Below, piece after piece: positions 35,201 to 48,482 of a DNA stretch of 64,000 nt. The DNA is from Hyaloscypha bicolor E (taxonomy: Eukaryota > Ascomycota > Leotiomycetes > Helotiales > Hyaloscyphaceae): assembly GCF_002865645.1 (NCBI RefSeq), contig NW_020194644.1, positions 534,801 to 598,800 on the forward strand, written 5' to 3'. The translations under genes and the position numbers were made by a program. The stretch's first letter is position 1, and the number at the start of each line of letters is the position of its first letter. The notes below the pieces were generated by a model. It was not told the DNA's origin and ran no database searches. It saw nothing but the letters and a program-made list of their open reading frames with translations.

Positions 35201-37640
35201 GCTTACTTAAATAATATTCTAATTTATTTAGATAATTCCCTAGAATATAAAAACTATATATAAAAGGTTTTTTAGTAATTATAGAATACTAGCCTCTAAA
35301 TAGATATTAAGAAATTAGAGTTTAAGGTTACTTATATAAAATACCTAGGCTTTATTATCTTTACTAGAGATATTAAAATAGACCTAAATAAGATAGTAGT
35401 TATTAAGAACTAGTAATTACTAAAGATAGTTAAAGAAATATAAGGCTTTTTGGGTTTTTATAACTTTTATTAGTATTTTATTATAAAATATAGTCATATA
35501 ATAAAGCCTCTAATAGTTCTAATATATAAGAGAATTCCGTTTAAGTAAATAGACTAGTATTAAGAAGGTTTTACTAAGTTAAAGTAAGCTATACTTTTAG
35601 TACTAATTCTATATTACTATAACCCGAACCTTTTTATTATAGTTAAGACGAATATATTAAATAGAGTTATAGCCAGTATTTTCTTATAATAAGACCCCTA
35701 GATAGGACTCTAATATCCGGTAATATTTTTCTCTAAGATTATATAGTTAGTAAAGCTAAACTATAATATTTATAATAAAGAAATACTTGCTATTATTCTT
35801 TTCTTAATTAAATAGCAAGCGGAACTAGAAGGCCTATAGGAGGCACTCTTTATAATTTACTTAGACTATTAAGCTCTCGAATACTTTATAACTATAAAGA
35901 AGCTTTTAATAAAACAAGCTCGCTAGGTAAAATACTTTTCCCGCTATTATTTTAAGCTTATATATTAGGCAGGCAAGTTAAATAAATAAGCAGATACTTT
36001 AAATAGGAAGTATAAGGATATAGCTATCTAGGATAAGGTAATAGTAGCCTACCGGACCCAAATTCTCCTCTTATAATAAAAGATTAATAATAATATTATA
36101 CGGGATTTCTAATTAGCCCTAATTAAGGCCTTAGTAAGCCTGGCTTAGAAAGAAACCTAGTATAATAGTATCTAGCTAGTAAATAAGCTATTAAGCAAGA
36201 ACCGAGAGTTACTAGAGCTAGAAAAGTTATAGGGCAAGGCAAGAAACAAAAAGAAAGGTACTTGAATATTATAAGATAGCCTTCTTTTATAATATAGCAA
36301 ACTATTTATATCTAATAATATAATAATATCCGAGATATTCTTATATATTACCCTTATTTAGGAAGTATATATATAGCCCCTAATAGGATACCTAGGATAA
36401 GCCAAGCTTTAATAGCTTCTTTAGGCCTATTACTACTAGTTAGGCCAAGATATAAATATTAATTAGTATAGGAATAACTATTATACCTGCTAATAATCCT
36501 ATATTTCTAGAAACAAAAAGCTAAGGCTCTTATATCCGTTACTAGTCCCTAACTGCCTCTAGTAATATATATTAGTAGATTTCAAGAAATGCCTAGAAAA
36601 TAGAAATAAGTATAATATAATAGTAATTTTTATTAATTATCTAAGCAAGTGCCCTATTATAATTCCTGTCCGAAATATAGTAATAGCTAAAGAGTTAGTA
36701 TTTCTATTTCTTATCTATATAGTTTACTAAATTAGTATCCCGAAGACTATAGTATCTAATTAAGACCCCTAGTTCATATTTAGATTTCTGGAGCAAGTTC
36801 TATAAATATATTAGTATAAAGCTTAAGTTATTAACTATTAATTATCCCTAAACTAATAGCCAGATAGAGATTATTAACTAGTACTTTAACTAATAGCTAT
36901 ATCCTTATATAAATTACTACTAGGATAATTAGAACAAATAGGTAATAATAATTAATTACTAGTAGGTAGCTCTAGTTTATAAGACTATAGGCTAATTCCT
37001 GTTCTTTATAGAAAAGGGCTATAAACCGCAGATATTATTTAACTAGAAAACTCAAGTATAATTAGATATCCCAAAGGAAAAGTTAAATAGATAAGAGGCA
37101 AAGGCCCTAGTAATACGGCTTTATAAATTATAGTAAAAGATATAGAAGAATATAATATAAGTATAAGAATATTATACTACTCAAGCTAATAAATACTACT
37201 AACTAATAGATTTTAGAATAAGAAATAAGATATAGATTACTACTAAGTACTAGAAAAATAATTATTCGAGCCATAAGCTAGCTTACTAAATAGAAGAACC
37301 ATATAAAATCCTGGAATAAGTAAGATATTTCTTTAGGCTTAAGCTTCCGGAATTAATAAGAATATATCCGGTATTTTATATAAAGAAGTTATATAAAGAC
37401 CTAAATAATTCCTTTTCCGGATAAGTAAATCCGGAGCCTCTACTATTAGAACTATAAGACGGGGAAATAAAGTACGAAGTTTAAGAAGTACAAGTAATAA
37501 AACTACTTTATAGGAAGCTAAAGTACTAAGTCTAGTAGAAAGAATAGAACCCAGATCCAGAATAGTATCCTGCTTCCTTATTAAGTAATAGTATCCTAGC
37601 TTTTTAGAGCTTTTATAATAAGAATCCCAAATAGCTAGGA
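32300..37640 (+). pseudogene. Gypsy-A gag-pol polyprotein, broken
   Basis: Motifs occur in the order of a Ty3/Gypsy element. A zinc knuckle at about 33530-33571 has its Cys and His codons turned to Tyr. The protease reads LINTR near 33.81 kb (family L.DTGA). The RT has KLDI then YLNNILIYL near 35.20-35.23 kb (family YLDDILIY, both Asp to Asn). RNase H, near 35.64-35.9 kb, has FFSKI..L.KLNYNIYNKEILAI. Integrase spans about 36.3-37.0 kb. A C-terminal chromodomain-like piece near 37.5 kb keeps LKY..., W and the NPDPE.YPAS pattern. Stops are TAA/TAG throughout. Chromodomains in such elements guide integration to heterochromatin. Confidence 0.82.
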
Positions 37641-37723
37641 TTATCCCAGAATCTCTTCTATTAGTTAGACTATATTAAGAATAATATATTACCGGAATTA
37701 TATAATATAACGGAAATTTTTTA

Positions 37724-37763
37724 AAGTTATATATAAAAGGCCCTGGCCTTTAATATATAACTT
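37724..37763. promoter_or_regulatory. TATA palindrome in the Gypsy-A 3' region
   Basis: The left arm AAGTTATATATAAAAGGCC and the right arm GGCCTTTAATATATAACTT meet almost without a spacer. It is the most complete copy in the window. It lies between the end of pol and the purine tract of the 3' LTR. Confidence 0.75.
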
Positions 37764-37829
37764 ATAACTTGGAAATTTAATAGGGACTTTTAAAGCTCAG
37801 GGATAAGCTTACTTTAAGAGAGGGAGTAA

Positions 37830-38089
37830 TATTATAGTTATTATAATATATAATACTAGTAGGAATTAGACTAGAGCTAGAGAGATATCTGGTATCTAAA
37901 TGAGGTATTTATAGTTACCTAATTATTATACGTGACCCCGAGCTTAAGCTAGTATATGGGCCCGTATATAGCTTGCAATTATTTAGATTCGAGGCCCTTT
38001 CGAGATCTTTTTTTTTCTTTAGCTTTAAATTATTAAAATAAAGATAGTCTAATTACGCTTTCTAGGCCCTAGATCTTGTATTCGTAATA
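37830..38089 (+). repeat. Gypsy-A 3' LTR
   Basis: 260 bp, followed at once by the CCTAG duplication. The purine-rich AAGAGAGGGAGTAA in front of it is the plus-strand priming tract. Confidence 0.92.
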
Positions 38090-38094
38090 CCTAG

Positions 38095-40120
38095 CTTATT
38101 TATATTAGCTAAGCTAAATAGAAATAAAGTCTTTATAGGTATAATATAGAATTATATTTGCCTAATTAGTATTCTTACTATTATAGATCTAATAAAGAAT
38201 ATAGATTTAATATTAAACTAGATATTAACTTAATCTTTAGTAGTTTTATTAAGTTTAATACTATTATTAGTTTACTATAAAGCTTAAAATTAGTTAGAAC
38301 TAGTAATTAAGAATTTAAAAGCTCTAGTATTAATTATAATTCTATAAAAGTAGTAAGTATTATATCTTAATATATTATTAATTATAAATATCTAGGCATT
38401 TTCTATTTATTTAATAGGCTCTAAGATATAGTTTTTGCCGATTATCTAGTATATAAGGGAAAGAGATATAAGGTTATTTATAAGAGTATTAGTTATGGGA
38501 ATAATAGAAGCGGGGGCTATAGAAGTAGCTAGAAAGCTCTTAATAGAAATAAAGTAAAAATTAGAGTAATATTTCTTTCTTTTATTTATTTCCGCTAGTA
38601 AGACTTTAAAAGCATTACCTACTAGTTTATTCTTATTATTTTTATTATTCTTTTCTTCTTTAAATTCGGTAATATATTATATATAAGTATTACTAAAGTA
38701 TTTATTAAAGTTATAGGTATTTCGGGATCTAAATTAGTAAATATTTCTATTCTTAAATCAAGCCTTCTTAGCCTCTTATTTCTCTAGTATATGCTTCTAT
38801 AAGTAGTATTTAGGTCTCTTATATATAAAACATAACTTCGGGATATAATTATTATAATTATAAGGCTTAAAGTAGTTATTACGGGTTCTAAAGTTATGGC
38901 TAGGTTCGTATTAATAATTTCCGGACAGGTAGTAGTTTAAAGGATTTTAAGAATAGTATTATTAATTAGTAAAAAGGATTTCGGTATTAATTTATTATTT
39001 CTTCTTATAAGTAGTAATAGATAATTAGAGCTTATTAATAAGTTAGCCAAGATTAAGAGAAGAATCCGAGACTATATATTAGTATACTAGTATACCTTAA
39101 TAAGAGATAATAATCTTATTATATAGGAATTTAGTATTTTATAAGGCAGGTACTAGTCTATATTATAATTTATATAGGTTATTAATTAATAACTAGACGA
39201 GCTTAAACGTTATCTTTTTAGGATATTAAGCTATTATAATTATTATTATAATAGTATTTTACTTGTCTAAGTTTTAATATTAGAAACCAGGGCCTTTAAA
39301 AAAGCTATAAATATTTATATAGGCCTTTTTATATATATATTAAGAGAGCTAGTTATTATAAAAGTAATCTTATACTAGTTCCTTTAATATAGTAGGAAAA
39401 GCTCTTACTAATACCTTTTATAGAAGCTCTATATATTAGTAGATATTAAGGAAGATAGCGAGTTTTTAGTTAAAACTATTATTAGTTTTATTATATTTCT
39501 GTATTTTAGTATATATTTTTACTATTTCTCTAATTAGCTTTATAGTAAGAGGGCTAGCTAAAGGGCTATTTAAAGGTAGTAAAAGTAGTAAAAGTAGTAA
39601 AAATCTGTTATTACTAGCTCTTTGCGGTCCGGTACTAGCAGGAGTAATTATAGGTAATAAAGGAATATAAGTAATAATTAGTTTAGTTTATTAATTTCTT
39701 GTAATACTATTATTAAGGGATATATATAATAAGGTAATAGGGCCTATATTAAGGTCTAGTCTAGTAGTAATAATATTAGCTATAGTCTAGGTATATTGCT
39801 TTTCTTCCTGAATAGTATTAATTAAGAATTATATAATAGTAAGTCCCTTATTATTTTATTTAATATAAATGCCGCTATATTATAAAGTAGCTTGTAATTT
39901 ATATAGTATGTATTAATCTAGATAATTAAGTGCTCTGAGGTCGAAATTACTGAAATCCTCCTTAAATAATTCCCAGAGATTATTATTAGTTAATTTCTTT
40001 ATCTTATATTGGAATAGTCTAGTATTGAGGTAGTCCAGGACTTCCTTATTATTATAGGTAATTAGGTTAATACTACCTTTTTACTTCTTTACCTGCGTGT
40101 ATTTATCCCATGGTTCCGCT
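38095..40120 (-). pseudogene. Copia-2 gag-protease part, right of Gypsy-A
   Basis: Continues the Copia-1 alignment from about 14.69 kb upward: the protease site zone near 38.3 kb, the zinc-knuckle zone near 38.83-38.87 kb and gag to about 40.1 kb. The reading start may be the CAT at 40110-40112, an ATG on the minus strand. A run of AGTAAAAGT triplets lies at about 39577-39603. It is broken by stops. Confidence 0.65.
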
Positions 40121-40239
40121 ATACCAAATCTCTAGGGCCAAGCCTTTCTTAATGTGTATATGTGATTTATAGCAGGAGAGGTTTGAAGGTAAGGTAGTTT
40201 GTAATAAGTTCGTGGAAAGGGTTTGGTAGTAAAGGTATC

Positions 40240-40330
40240 TAGATACCTGGTTTAGATACTAGATACCTAGTTTAGATGCCGGGTTGAGATACCAGATGCC
40301 TGGTTTAGATGCCAGATATCCCAGATACCT
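40240..40330. repeat. Short repeats of GATACC/GATGCC in the Copia-2 leader
   Basis: Five to six diverged copies of a 16-base unit of the type GATACCTGGTTTA lie between the 5' LTR and gag. The tract makes the 74-codon frame on the minus strand here, which I do not regard as a gene. Similar GATATC/GGTATC strings occur in the Gypsy-A and Gypsy-B LTRs. Confidence 0.7.
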
Positions 40331-40927
40331 AGAAATATTAAGGGTATTAAAGTAAATATTTTGCTCTTAAATATTTTGTCTGTAACGAGAAATTTAGGAA
40401 GTAAAATATTATGATTCCGGGAGGGCCTAAAGCTTAAAGAACTTGATTTAATAGGAAAATCAAAGTAGTAGTTAAAGAGCTTTAAGGGCATATATTCCGG
40501 AGAGAGTATTCTATAGATATAGGTATTATATAAGTGGAAAAAATAGGTTCTAAGAAAATAGTCTTGAGGCCAAAAGAAGTTGGTTTTAAAGAATAGTAGA
40601 TAGTTAAATAAATAAATAGTTAAATAGCTAATTGCTTATTAATTAGCAAGAACTAGAGTCTTTTCTTTTAGGTTACTGGATATTTTATAGAATTAATGAG
40701 TAATTCCCCCCTTTAATAGAGTAGTTATTAGTTCTTGGTAAGAGCTAGCTATTTTCTTCTTTAGGCTACCAGATACTTCGTGAAGTTAATAGGTAATTCC
40801 CTCCTTTAATATAGACTAGTTTAATTTTTACTATAGGCTACCGGATACTTCTTTAGCTCAAAAGATTCTATTCTCTAATCTATATATATAAATAGACCTT
40901 GTTCTAATCTAAATATAAACTAATTAG

Positions 40928-41237
40928 TATTAGTTTACTAGTAATATATAGTACTATTATATATTCGTGAAATACTATTTATATAAGGTTAGTAAAGTTA
41001 TTATTTAGAAGTAGAAATTATAGTATTATAATATTAATATGCGATCCCTAAATCTACTAAGCCTAAAGGGGTCTAGTTTACTAGTCGAGTTACTAATGAG
41101 ACGCAAGGTCATATAACTATATCCCGTATCTTATATTTTATTATTTATATTCTATTACCTATATCCTATTACTTATGTCCCGTATCCCGTATCCCGTAAC
41201 TATATACGTGACTCCCAAAGAAATAGCTATACTAATA
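40928..41237 (-). repeat. Copia-2 5' LTR (right)
   Basis: 310 bp, ends TATTAG and CTAATA, followed by TATAT. Heptads TATCCCG are kept at about 41181-41201. Confidence 0.9.
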
Positions 41238-41242
41238 TATAT

Positions 41243-41664
41243 AAAATAAAAAAAGTATTTATATTTATAAAAAATTCGAAATTATTATATATTTCTTAAT
41301 TAAATTAATTTATATAACTAGATTTACTATTAAATTTACTTATTATATAGCTAGCTTTAATAACTATTAAAACTATATTATAAAAGCTTCTTATAGCTAT
41401 TAAAAGGATTTATATAGTTATTTATTTAATTAATTAATTATTAGAAGTTTTATTTCTAAATCTTTATATAATAAAGGAATTTAATAGATTCCTTTTTTTA
41501 AATTAGGCTTAAAAAAGCCTAAATAATTTCTAATACTAATTAATTAAGTTAATACTTTAGTTTTTATATATAATTTCAAGTATTTCTTATTATTAGCTTT
41601 TATATATTTTAAAGTTTTATTAAGGTATTAGCTTTATAAATAGTTTTAAATAAAATTTATTTAT
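41243..41664 (-). other. Gypsy-D internal segment between Copia-2 and Gypsy-B
   Basis: 420 bp of strongly decayed DNA. By position it is the gag region of Gypsy-D on the minus strand. No motif is readable. Confidence 0.5.
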
Positions 41665-41938
41665 TATTATAATTCCCAGATATCCGGTATCTGAGATATC
41701 TTACTAGATACTAGATATCTCCTAAATATACCTAATATGGCCGCCTTATTAGGGAAGTATATTTAGAATATACTAGAGATATTTAGAAAGCTAAGTTCTT
41801 TTGGAACTAGTATATTATAAGATATATATATTCTTTTATAACTTCCTGTATTCTAGTTTTCTCTTTCTTAGCTTTAAATTATCTTTATAAAGGACCTTTT
41901 ACCTTACTTTCCAAGCCCTAAATATTATACCCGTAATA
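41665..41938 (+). repeat. Gypsy-B 5' LTR
   Basis: 274 bp. It begins TATTATAATTCCC and holds repeated GATATC/GATACT strings near its left end. Confidence 0.9.
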
Positions 41939-42149
41939 ATATTTAAAGCTTACTTCCTTTAATCCTATAGAGGATTTTAAATAAACTAATTCAGAACTAT
42001 TAGTAATATAGGTATTACTAAAATAATAGAACCTCAGAAATATAAGTAATAAATTCTAGAATAATAAAAGTAAAAAGCTTTAGAACCCTTAGAGAAATTA
42101 GGTATTTATATCTTTATAAATATATACTAGTAGTATATTAGAAATCTTT

Positions 42150-45100
42150 TTTCCGAAAACCCGAAAATCAAAGAACCTTAAATAAAAGCTATTCTTTAAC
42201 CAAGTTCTAAAGTAATAAGTACTTATAGGCTAGTAATCTGACTACTATTCTTAAGCCCTATCCTATAACCTTATAGGCCCTATATATATACCGGTAATAA
42301 GATTACTAGGGAGAATATAATAAAGAAAAAGTATAATAGATTAATTTCTTAGGATATTATATGACTAGAAATTATATTAACTTTTACTAAGGCTTCTAGT
42401 AAAGCTCCTACTAGTTCAGGTTATTTCATTAGTAGCCCTTCCCGAACCAAATATCCCGTTAGTATTCCTAAAGAATTTATAAATAAGTTTATAGAAATAG
42501 AATTCTTTACTTTTATTATAAAGCTTCTAGAAACCAAAGACTATATTATTACCGGAAAGTTATATAAATAGACTAAGGAACCTAATATCTTATTCTCAGA
42601 TATTAAGAAAGAGCTATTAGGAGAATATTTAAAGAACTATTTTATATAAGAATATCTATAGTTATAATAAAGCTATTCTCGAGAATACTAAACTCTATAA
42701 TATTAAGCTCAAGAATAATATTAAATACTATATAGCTATAGTAAATCGGTTTATAATAGCTTTAATTATTTCTATTTTACCTATTCCGGCTATTTCGAAT
42801 TTCTTTTAAAAAAATTCTGAACTATTTCCTGCTTATTCTCGTCCAAGATCTCTTATATTTTATATTTCCTTTAGAGATACTAGAATTACTAAGCTCCTAG
42901 ATCTAACTCTTTTTATTAAAGATTATACTATCTTTAATAACTAGCTAGTTCAGATTAAGAATAAACTATAAGGAAGTATTAATTTATATTTCTTAGAGAA
43001 TCTTAAGATTATTTATATTTCTAGTAGATTTACTAGTAATACTCTTACCCTAACTAATTCTTATATAGATAAAAATAGTTCGAATTAGTACTATTAGCTC
43101 TTAGAGTTCTATTTCTATTTAAAGAAGCTATATTCTAACTCTAATAAGATATAGAATACTTATTATAATTTTAGTAAGCTTTAAATATATTCTAGTTAAG
43201 TATTTCAGAAGTTCTATATTTTCTTTTTATAATTATTTATAGAAAGTAGTATTAGTTTTTAAAATATTAAATATAAACTAAATAAGAAGCTTTTACTAAA
43301 GCTTTAGGAATTAGTATATATATACTATAATAATTCTTCTATTAATACTACTTACTTTACTTAGTACTATATTACTAATAATTAATAGATTAAGGCTATA
43401 TATAAGAAGACTAAGAAATATAAGAAGATAGGAACTATTCTAGTCAAGTTTATTTCTGGTATTATATTTCCGTATATTTCTAAGAAATATACTCCTAAGA
43501 AGAAGCCTAAAAAACCTATATTAACTATTTTTATTAAGTATATACTCTCTTATAAGTATATGTAATATTCTATAAAAACCAAGGATCTTTTAATTATTAA
43601 GTATTTTAATTATAATAAGTTTAGCTACTATATTAGATACTATCTAATTCTATATAATAAGGAAACCAAGGTAGCTTTTTCTAGAATTAAGCCGGGCTTA
43701 GTTCCTATTTTACTGGAATATATTATTTTAGTAAAGTATTTAGAGAATTTAAGCTCTAATTCTGGTATAAAACCGGGAAATAAATATCCCTAAAAAAAGT
43801 CTTTATTTTAGGGGCTTATAATATGAATTTAATAGAAATTAACTTAACTTATCTAATAGGAGGAAATACTCTTATAATATCCTATATTATTAGTATAAAT
43901 AGATTAGAAATTAAGTCTTTTTTCCTTATTAATACTAGAGCTAATAATTATACTTTTATTAATATAAAGCTTATTTAGTTTATAAAGTAATTTTTAGGAA
44001 TAGAACTATAATTCTTTTTCTTATCCTATATTATATATGGTTTTAACGGAAAGCTAGCTAAGTTTACTAAGAAATATATAGAAGTCTTATTTCTAATTAA
44101 TAAATAAAATATTAATATATCTATAATTATTCTAAATTTTAGAGATTATAATATTATTTTTAGTAGAAAATAAATAATATATATTAATATTCTAGTTAAT
44201 TATAGAAGATATAGGTTTATATAGCTAAAAGAATAAGCCTAAATCTATATAATTCGGTTATATTATTAGTATTTTATAATAATAGCTAGAGAAGTAACCT
44301 AATAAGAAATATTAAAAGAATATTAATTAATGAGATTCTATTATAAACTATTTCTAGAAATCTTTTATTCTAAAGTAATCTTTCTTCTTTTGAACTAATT
44401 AAAAGAAATTATATAAAACTATAGAAAAGAAGTTTTTATAGTCTAATTAAGATATAATACCTAAGTAAAAGCCAAAAAAGCAGAAAGAGGTCCTTAATAA
44501 AAAGCAAATATTAGACCTAGCTATTCTTATTTCTATAGTATTTAATTATATAACTAAGAGAAAAGATAATATTATTAGTTAAATCTCTATTTATAAGATT
44601 AATAAGAAGCTTAAAGCTCGGAAAAAAGAAGCTATTCCTGGCCCAGAAAATTAATAACCGGGAGAAATAGAGCTTTAGTAGCTATAGAAGATATTATTCC
44701 CGGAATTTAAGAAATATATCTCTATTTTCTCTAAGAAGAAATCTAATATTCTTTTTTCCTATAAATTATATAATTATAAGATTTAGATTAAAGGCCTAAA
44801 AAGAACCGAAAGTATTAGATATTAATTCCTCTGGTAATAGTTTACTTAAGAGCTTCTAGAAATCAAGTATTTCTTAGAAAATAATCTAGCTAAGGGCTTT
44901 ATTAAAGCTAGTTAGGCTTCCTTTATTTTACTAGTTCTTTTTATAAAGAAAGTAAACAAAGGTTTATATTTCTATATTAATTTCTACTATTTAAATAATA
45001 TTACCCGGAAGAATTAATATTTCCTTTTACTTATTAATAAAACTTTAAATTAATTATCTAAGGCCAAAATCTATACTAAATTAGATATTTACTAAGCTTT

Positions 45101-47860
45101 TTATTATATAGCTATAGACCTGGATTCTTAGGAGCTAATAATATTTCATACCTACTATAAAGTATATAAATATAATATCTTCTAGGAAGGCCTTATAAAT
45201 AGCCCGGCTATATATTAATACTATATAAATAATATACTTTTTAAGTATTTAGATAAATTTTATATAATATATTTTAATAATATTCTTATTTATTTAGAGA
45301 ACCTAGTAGAATATAAATAGTATATATAAAAAGTACTAGACTATTTATATCTTACTAGCCTCTAAATAAATATTAAGAAATCGGAATTTAAAGTTATATA
45401 TATAAAATACTTAGGCTTTATTATTTCTATATCTAGTATTAAAATAAATTCTAATAAAATCAAAATAATATATAACTAGTAATTCCTAAAAATAGTTAAG
45501 GATATATAGTTCTTTCTTGGCTTCTATAACTTTTATAAATGCTTTATTAGAAAATATAGATAGATTACTAGATCTCTTATCTTATTTATAAAAAAGAGGA
45601 TTTCCTTTAAGTAATCCGAATAATATTAAGAGACTTTTATTTACCTAAAGAAAGCTATAATTTCTATTCTAGTTTTATAATACTATAATTCAGATCTGTC
45701 TATAATAGTAGAAATAAATATATCTAAAGAAATAATTACTAGCCTATTTTCTTAATAAGACCCAGAAATAGACCTTTAGTATTTTATAGCTTATTTTTCC
45801 AAAACCATACTCCTAGTAAAGCTTAATTATAATATATATAATAAGGAAATACTTGCTATAGTATAAGTATTAAAGAAATAAAGAGCTAAGCTAGAGGGCC
45901 TTTAGGATATTTCTTTTAAGATCTATTCTAATTATTATACTTTAAAATACTTTATAATTATTAAGAAGCTCTTTTTTTAATAAGCTAAATAGGCTAAATT
46001 CTTATTCTACTATTATTTTAAGCTTATATATTATTCTAGAAAATAAAATAAATAAGTAGATATTTTATTATAAAAATAGAATAAAGTAAATACTTAGGGC
46101 CAGATTAAAGAAAAGCTATAAACTTAAATACTTTTCTCTAAAAATAAGATTAATCCGGAGATTATTTATAACTTGTAACTTATAGTAATACTTTATAAAA
46201 TTGGCTTATTTAATCCGGAATTCGGTTCTAAAAACCAAGTATATACTAAAGACTTTCTAAAAGAGAATATTTTTATTAGAGGTATAATTTCCCTGGAAAA
46301 AGATATTTTTTAGAAGCTTTACTAATAGACTCTGCTATAATAGCTTCTATAGAAGTACTATTAGGAGCTTCTATCGAGTATAGTAGTTTATAACTTATAG
46401 ATAAGATCCTATAGAATAATTATATATTACCGGATCTAGAGAAGCTATATATAATAGCCTAAGCTAAAAGTAATATCTAGATATTATAAGACGGCCTTCT
46501 TTTATATTATAAAAGATTTTATATTATAAAGAACGAAATAATTCCTAAACTATCTTTATAAACTGCCCTAATTTATAAAGTATATAATAAATCTCTTTCT
46601 GGATATCCTAAATATATAAAGCTCTATTAGCTATTAAAGAAATAATATTACTAGCTATCTATAAATAAGGATATTAATTAATATTATAGTAATTATTATA
46701 TTTATAAGAGATTATATATATCTAGAAATAAGAAGCCTGGTTTGCTTTATTTCCTTCTAGTTCCTAATTACCCCTAGTAATATATTACTATAGATTTCAA
46801 GAGCTATCTAGAGAGCAAATCGGGCTATAATATAATTATTATATTTATAAATTACTTATCTAAATACCTAATTATAATTCTAGTATAAGATATAATTATA
46901 GCTAAATAGCTAGTATTTCTATTTTTATTCTATATAATATATTAAGTAGGAATTCCAGAAATAATTATATTAGATTAGGGACCCTAATTTATATCCGATT
47001 TTTAGAGCGAATTCTATACGAGAATTAGTATAAAGCTTAAGCTTTCTATAGCTAATTATCTCCAAATAAATAGATAAACGGAGATTATTAATTAGTACTT
47101 TAATTAAAGATTATACTCATATATTAACTATTACTAGAATAACTGGAATAAATAGGTTACTATAATCGATTATTAATAAGCCTCTCTTTAGTATAAAACT
47201 ATTAGCTAGTCTCTATTTATAACTAAAAAAGGCTATAAGCCTCGTATTTCTCTGAACTAGAACTCTCTTATTAAAGCTAATTCATTTAAGGAAAAGCTAA
47301 ATAGGAATAAAGTTAAAGTATTAGTAAATTAATTATATGAATTATAGTAATTTACCTAAGGCTATATAGAATAAATATAGGAATAATATATAATATAAGC
47401 TAATAAGTACTACTATCTAATTAATTTCAAAGTCGGGAATAAAATATAAATTACTATAAAGTACTAGAAATCCGATTATCTAAACCGGAAGCTAGGGAAC
47501 TAAATAGAGGGCCTATTTGAGATTCTAGAATAGTATAACTATTTATTTCTCCTAAAACTGCCGGAAACTATAAAGATATATCTAGTTTTTTATATAGAGA
47601 AGCTATAAAAAGATTCCCAGAATTCTTTACTAGGTTAAGTAAATCCGGAACTGCTTCTATTAATACTAGAGAATAGTAAATAAGAGTATAATATTAAACG
47701 GGTTATTATAGTTAAGCTAGTAAAAAATAGGCTAAAGTATAGAATTTAGTAGGTTAGTTAGGATAAAGATCTAGTATAGTATTTAGCTTTAGTACTAAGT
47801 AATAGTTCCCTGGTTTTATAGAATTTCTATAATAATAATATTAATATACTAGGATCTTTA
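42150..47860 (+). pseudogene. Gypsy-B gag-pol polyprotein, broken
   Basis: The + strand shows a zinc knuckle at about 43599-43644 (YFNYNKFSYYIRYY, all Cys and His turned to Tyr). The protease reads LINTRANNYTFI at about 43924-43960 (DTGA family). The RT starts AKIYTKLDIY near 45.07 kb, with YFNNILIYLE near 45.27-45.30 kb. RNase H and integrase follow. A chromodomain-like end near 47.7-47.8 kb keeps LKYRI and D.DLV.Y spacing. Stops are dense. The order and spacing match Gypsy-A. Confidence 0.78.
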
Positions 47861-47940
47861 TAAAACCTATAATACTAGCTAGATTATATAATAAATAATA
47901 CTTATCCAGAATTATATAAAAATAATAATAAACTCTTCTA

Positions 47941-47980
47941 GGTTATATAGTAAAGATACCGGCCTTTTATATATAATATC
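47941..47980. promoter_or_regulatory. TATA palindrome in the Gypsy-B 3' region
   Basis: GGTTATATAGTAAAGATACC faces GGCCTTTTATATATAATATC, about 110 bases before the 3' LTR, the same relative place as in Gypsy-A. Confidence 0.6.
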
Positions 47981-48088
47981 TATATTCGAGATACTAGTTT
48001 TATTTTAGGAAAAAGTATAATATAAAATTAGATAGATTAATAGCTTTTATAAAGCTCGGAAATAAGCTTATTATAAAGAGAAAAGTAA

Positions 48089-48362
48089 TATTATAATTCC
48101 TAGATATTTAGTATCTGAGATATCTTACTAGATACTAGATACTTCCTAAATATATATAATATGGCCGCTTTACTAAGGAAGTATACTTGAAATATACTAG
48201 AGATATTTAGAAAACTAAGCCTCTTCGGGACTAGTATACTATAGGATATATATACTTCCCTATAGCCTCCTATATTCTAGTTTTCTATTTCTTAGCTTTA
48301 AATTGTCTTTATAAAGGACCTTCTATCTTGCTTTCCAAGCCCTAAATACCGTATTCGTAATA
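48089..48362 (+). repeat. Gypsy-B 3' LTR
   Basis: 274 bp, equal in length to the 5' LTR, ending GTAATA before the TTTAT duplication. Confidence 0.92.
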
Positions 48363-48482
48363 TTTATAGCTTTATTTATTTTAAGCTTTATTTTTTATAT
48401 ATAAATTTAAATATTTTTTACTTTTAGCTTTATATATATATAATCTCTAGTTAATAAAAATAAGAAAAAAAAAGATTTCTAA

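Larger units (their letters stand above)
31989..38089 (+). mobile_element. Gypsy-A, complete Ty3/Gypsy element with chromodomain-like end (6101 bp)
   Basis: Both LTRs are exactly 260 bp (31989-32248 and 37830-38089), with a perfect CCTAG duplication at 31984-31988 and 38090-38094. Copia-2 reads on across the gap when the element is removed. A purine tract at about 37815-37829 precedes the right LTR, which fixes the + direction. It is one of the least decayed elements of the stack and the innermost here, so probably among the last to arrive. Confidence 0.92.
28639..41237 (-). mobile_element. Copia-2, Ty1/Copia element interrupted by Gypsy-A
   Basis: 310-bp LTRs at 28639-28948 and 40928-41237 have the same ends as Copia-1 and a perfect TATAT target duplication (28634-28638 and 41238-41242). 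Removing Gypsy-A and its CCTAG duplication leaves 6493 bp that align with Copia-1 from end to end. It is less decayed than Copia-0, and many CpA and TpG survive in the right third. It landed in Gypsy-D. Coding direction is minus. Confidence 0.9.
41665..48362 (+). mobile_element. Gypsy-B, complete Ty3/Gypsy element (6698 bp)
   Basis: Two 274-bp LTRs (41665-41938 and 48089-48362), a perfect TTTAT duplication (41660-41664 and 48363-48367), and a purine tract AAAGAGAAAAGTAA before the right LTR. It is related to Gypsy-A: the LTR ends and the leader (AAAGCTTACTT then AATCCTATAGAG) are alike, but the LTRs are not interchangeable. It is inserted in the gag end of Gypsy-D. Confidence 0.92.

Noticed and set aside
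36570..37000. Possibility that Gypsy-A is still active
   Set aside because: Stops occur throughout gag-pol, and protease and RT active-site Asp codons are changed to Asn.
40267..40491. 74-codon minus-strand frame in the Copia-2 leader
   Set aside because: It arises from GATACC-type repeats between the LTR and gag and has no counterpart in Copia-1 or Copia-3.
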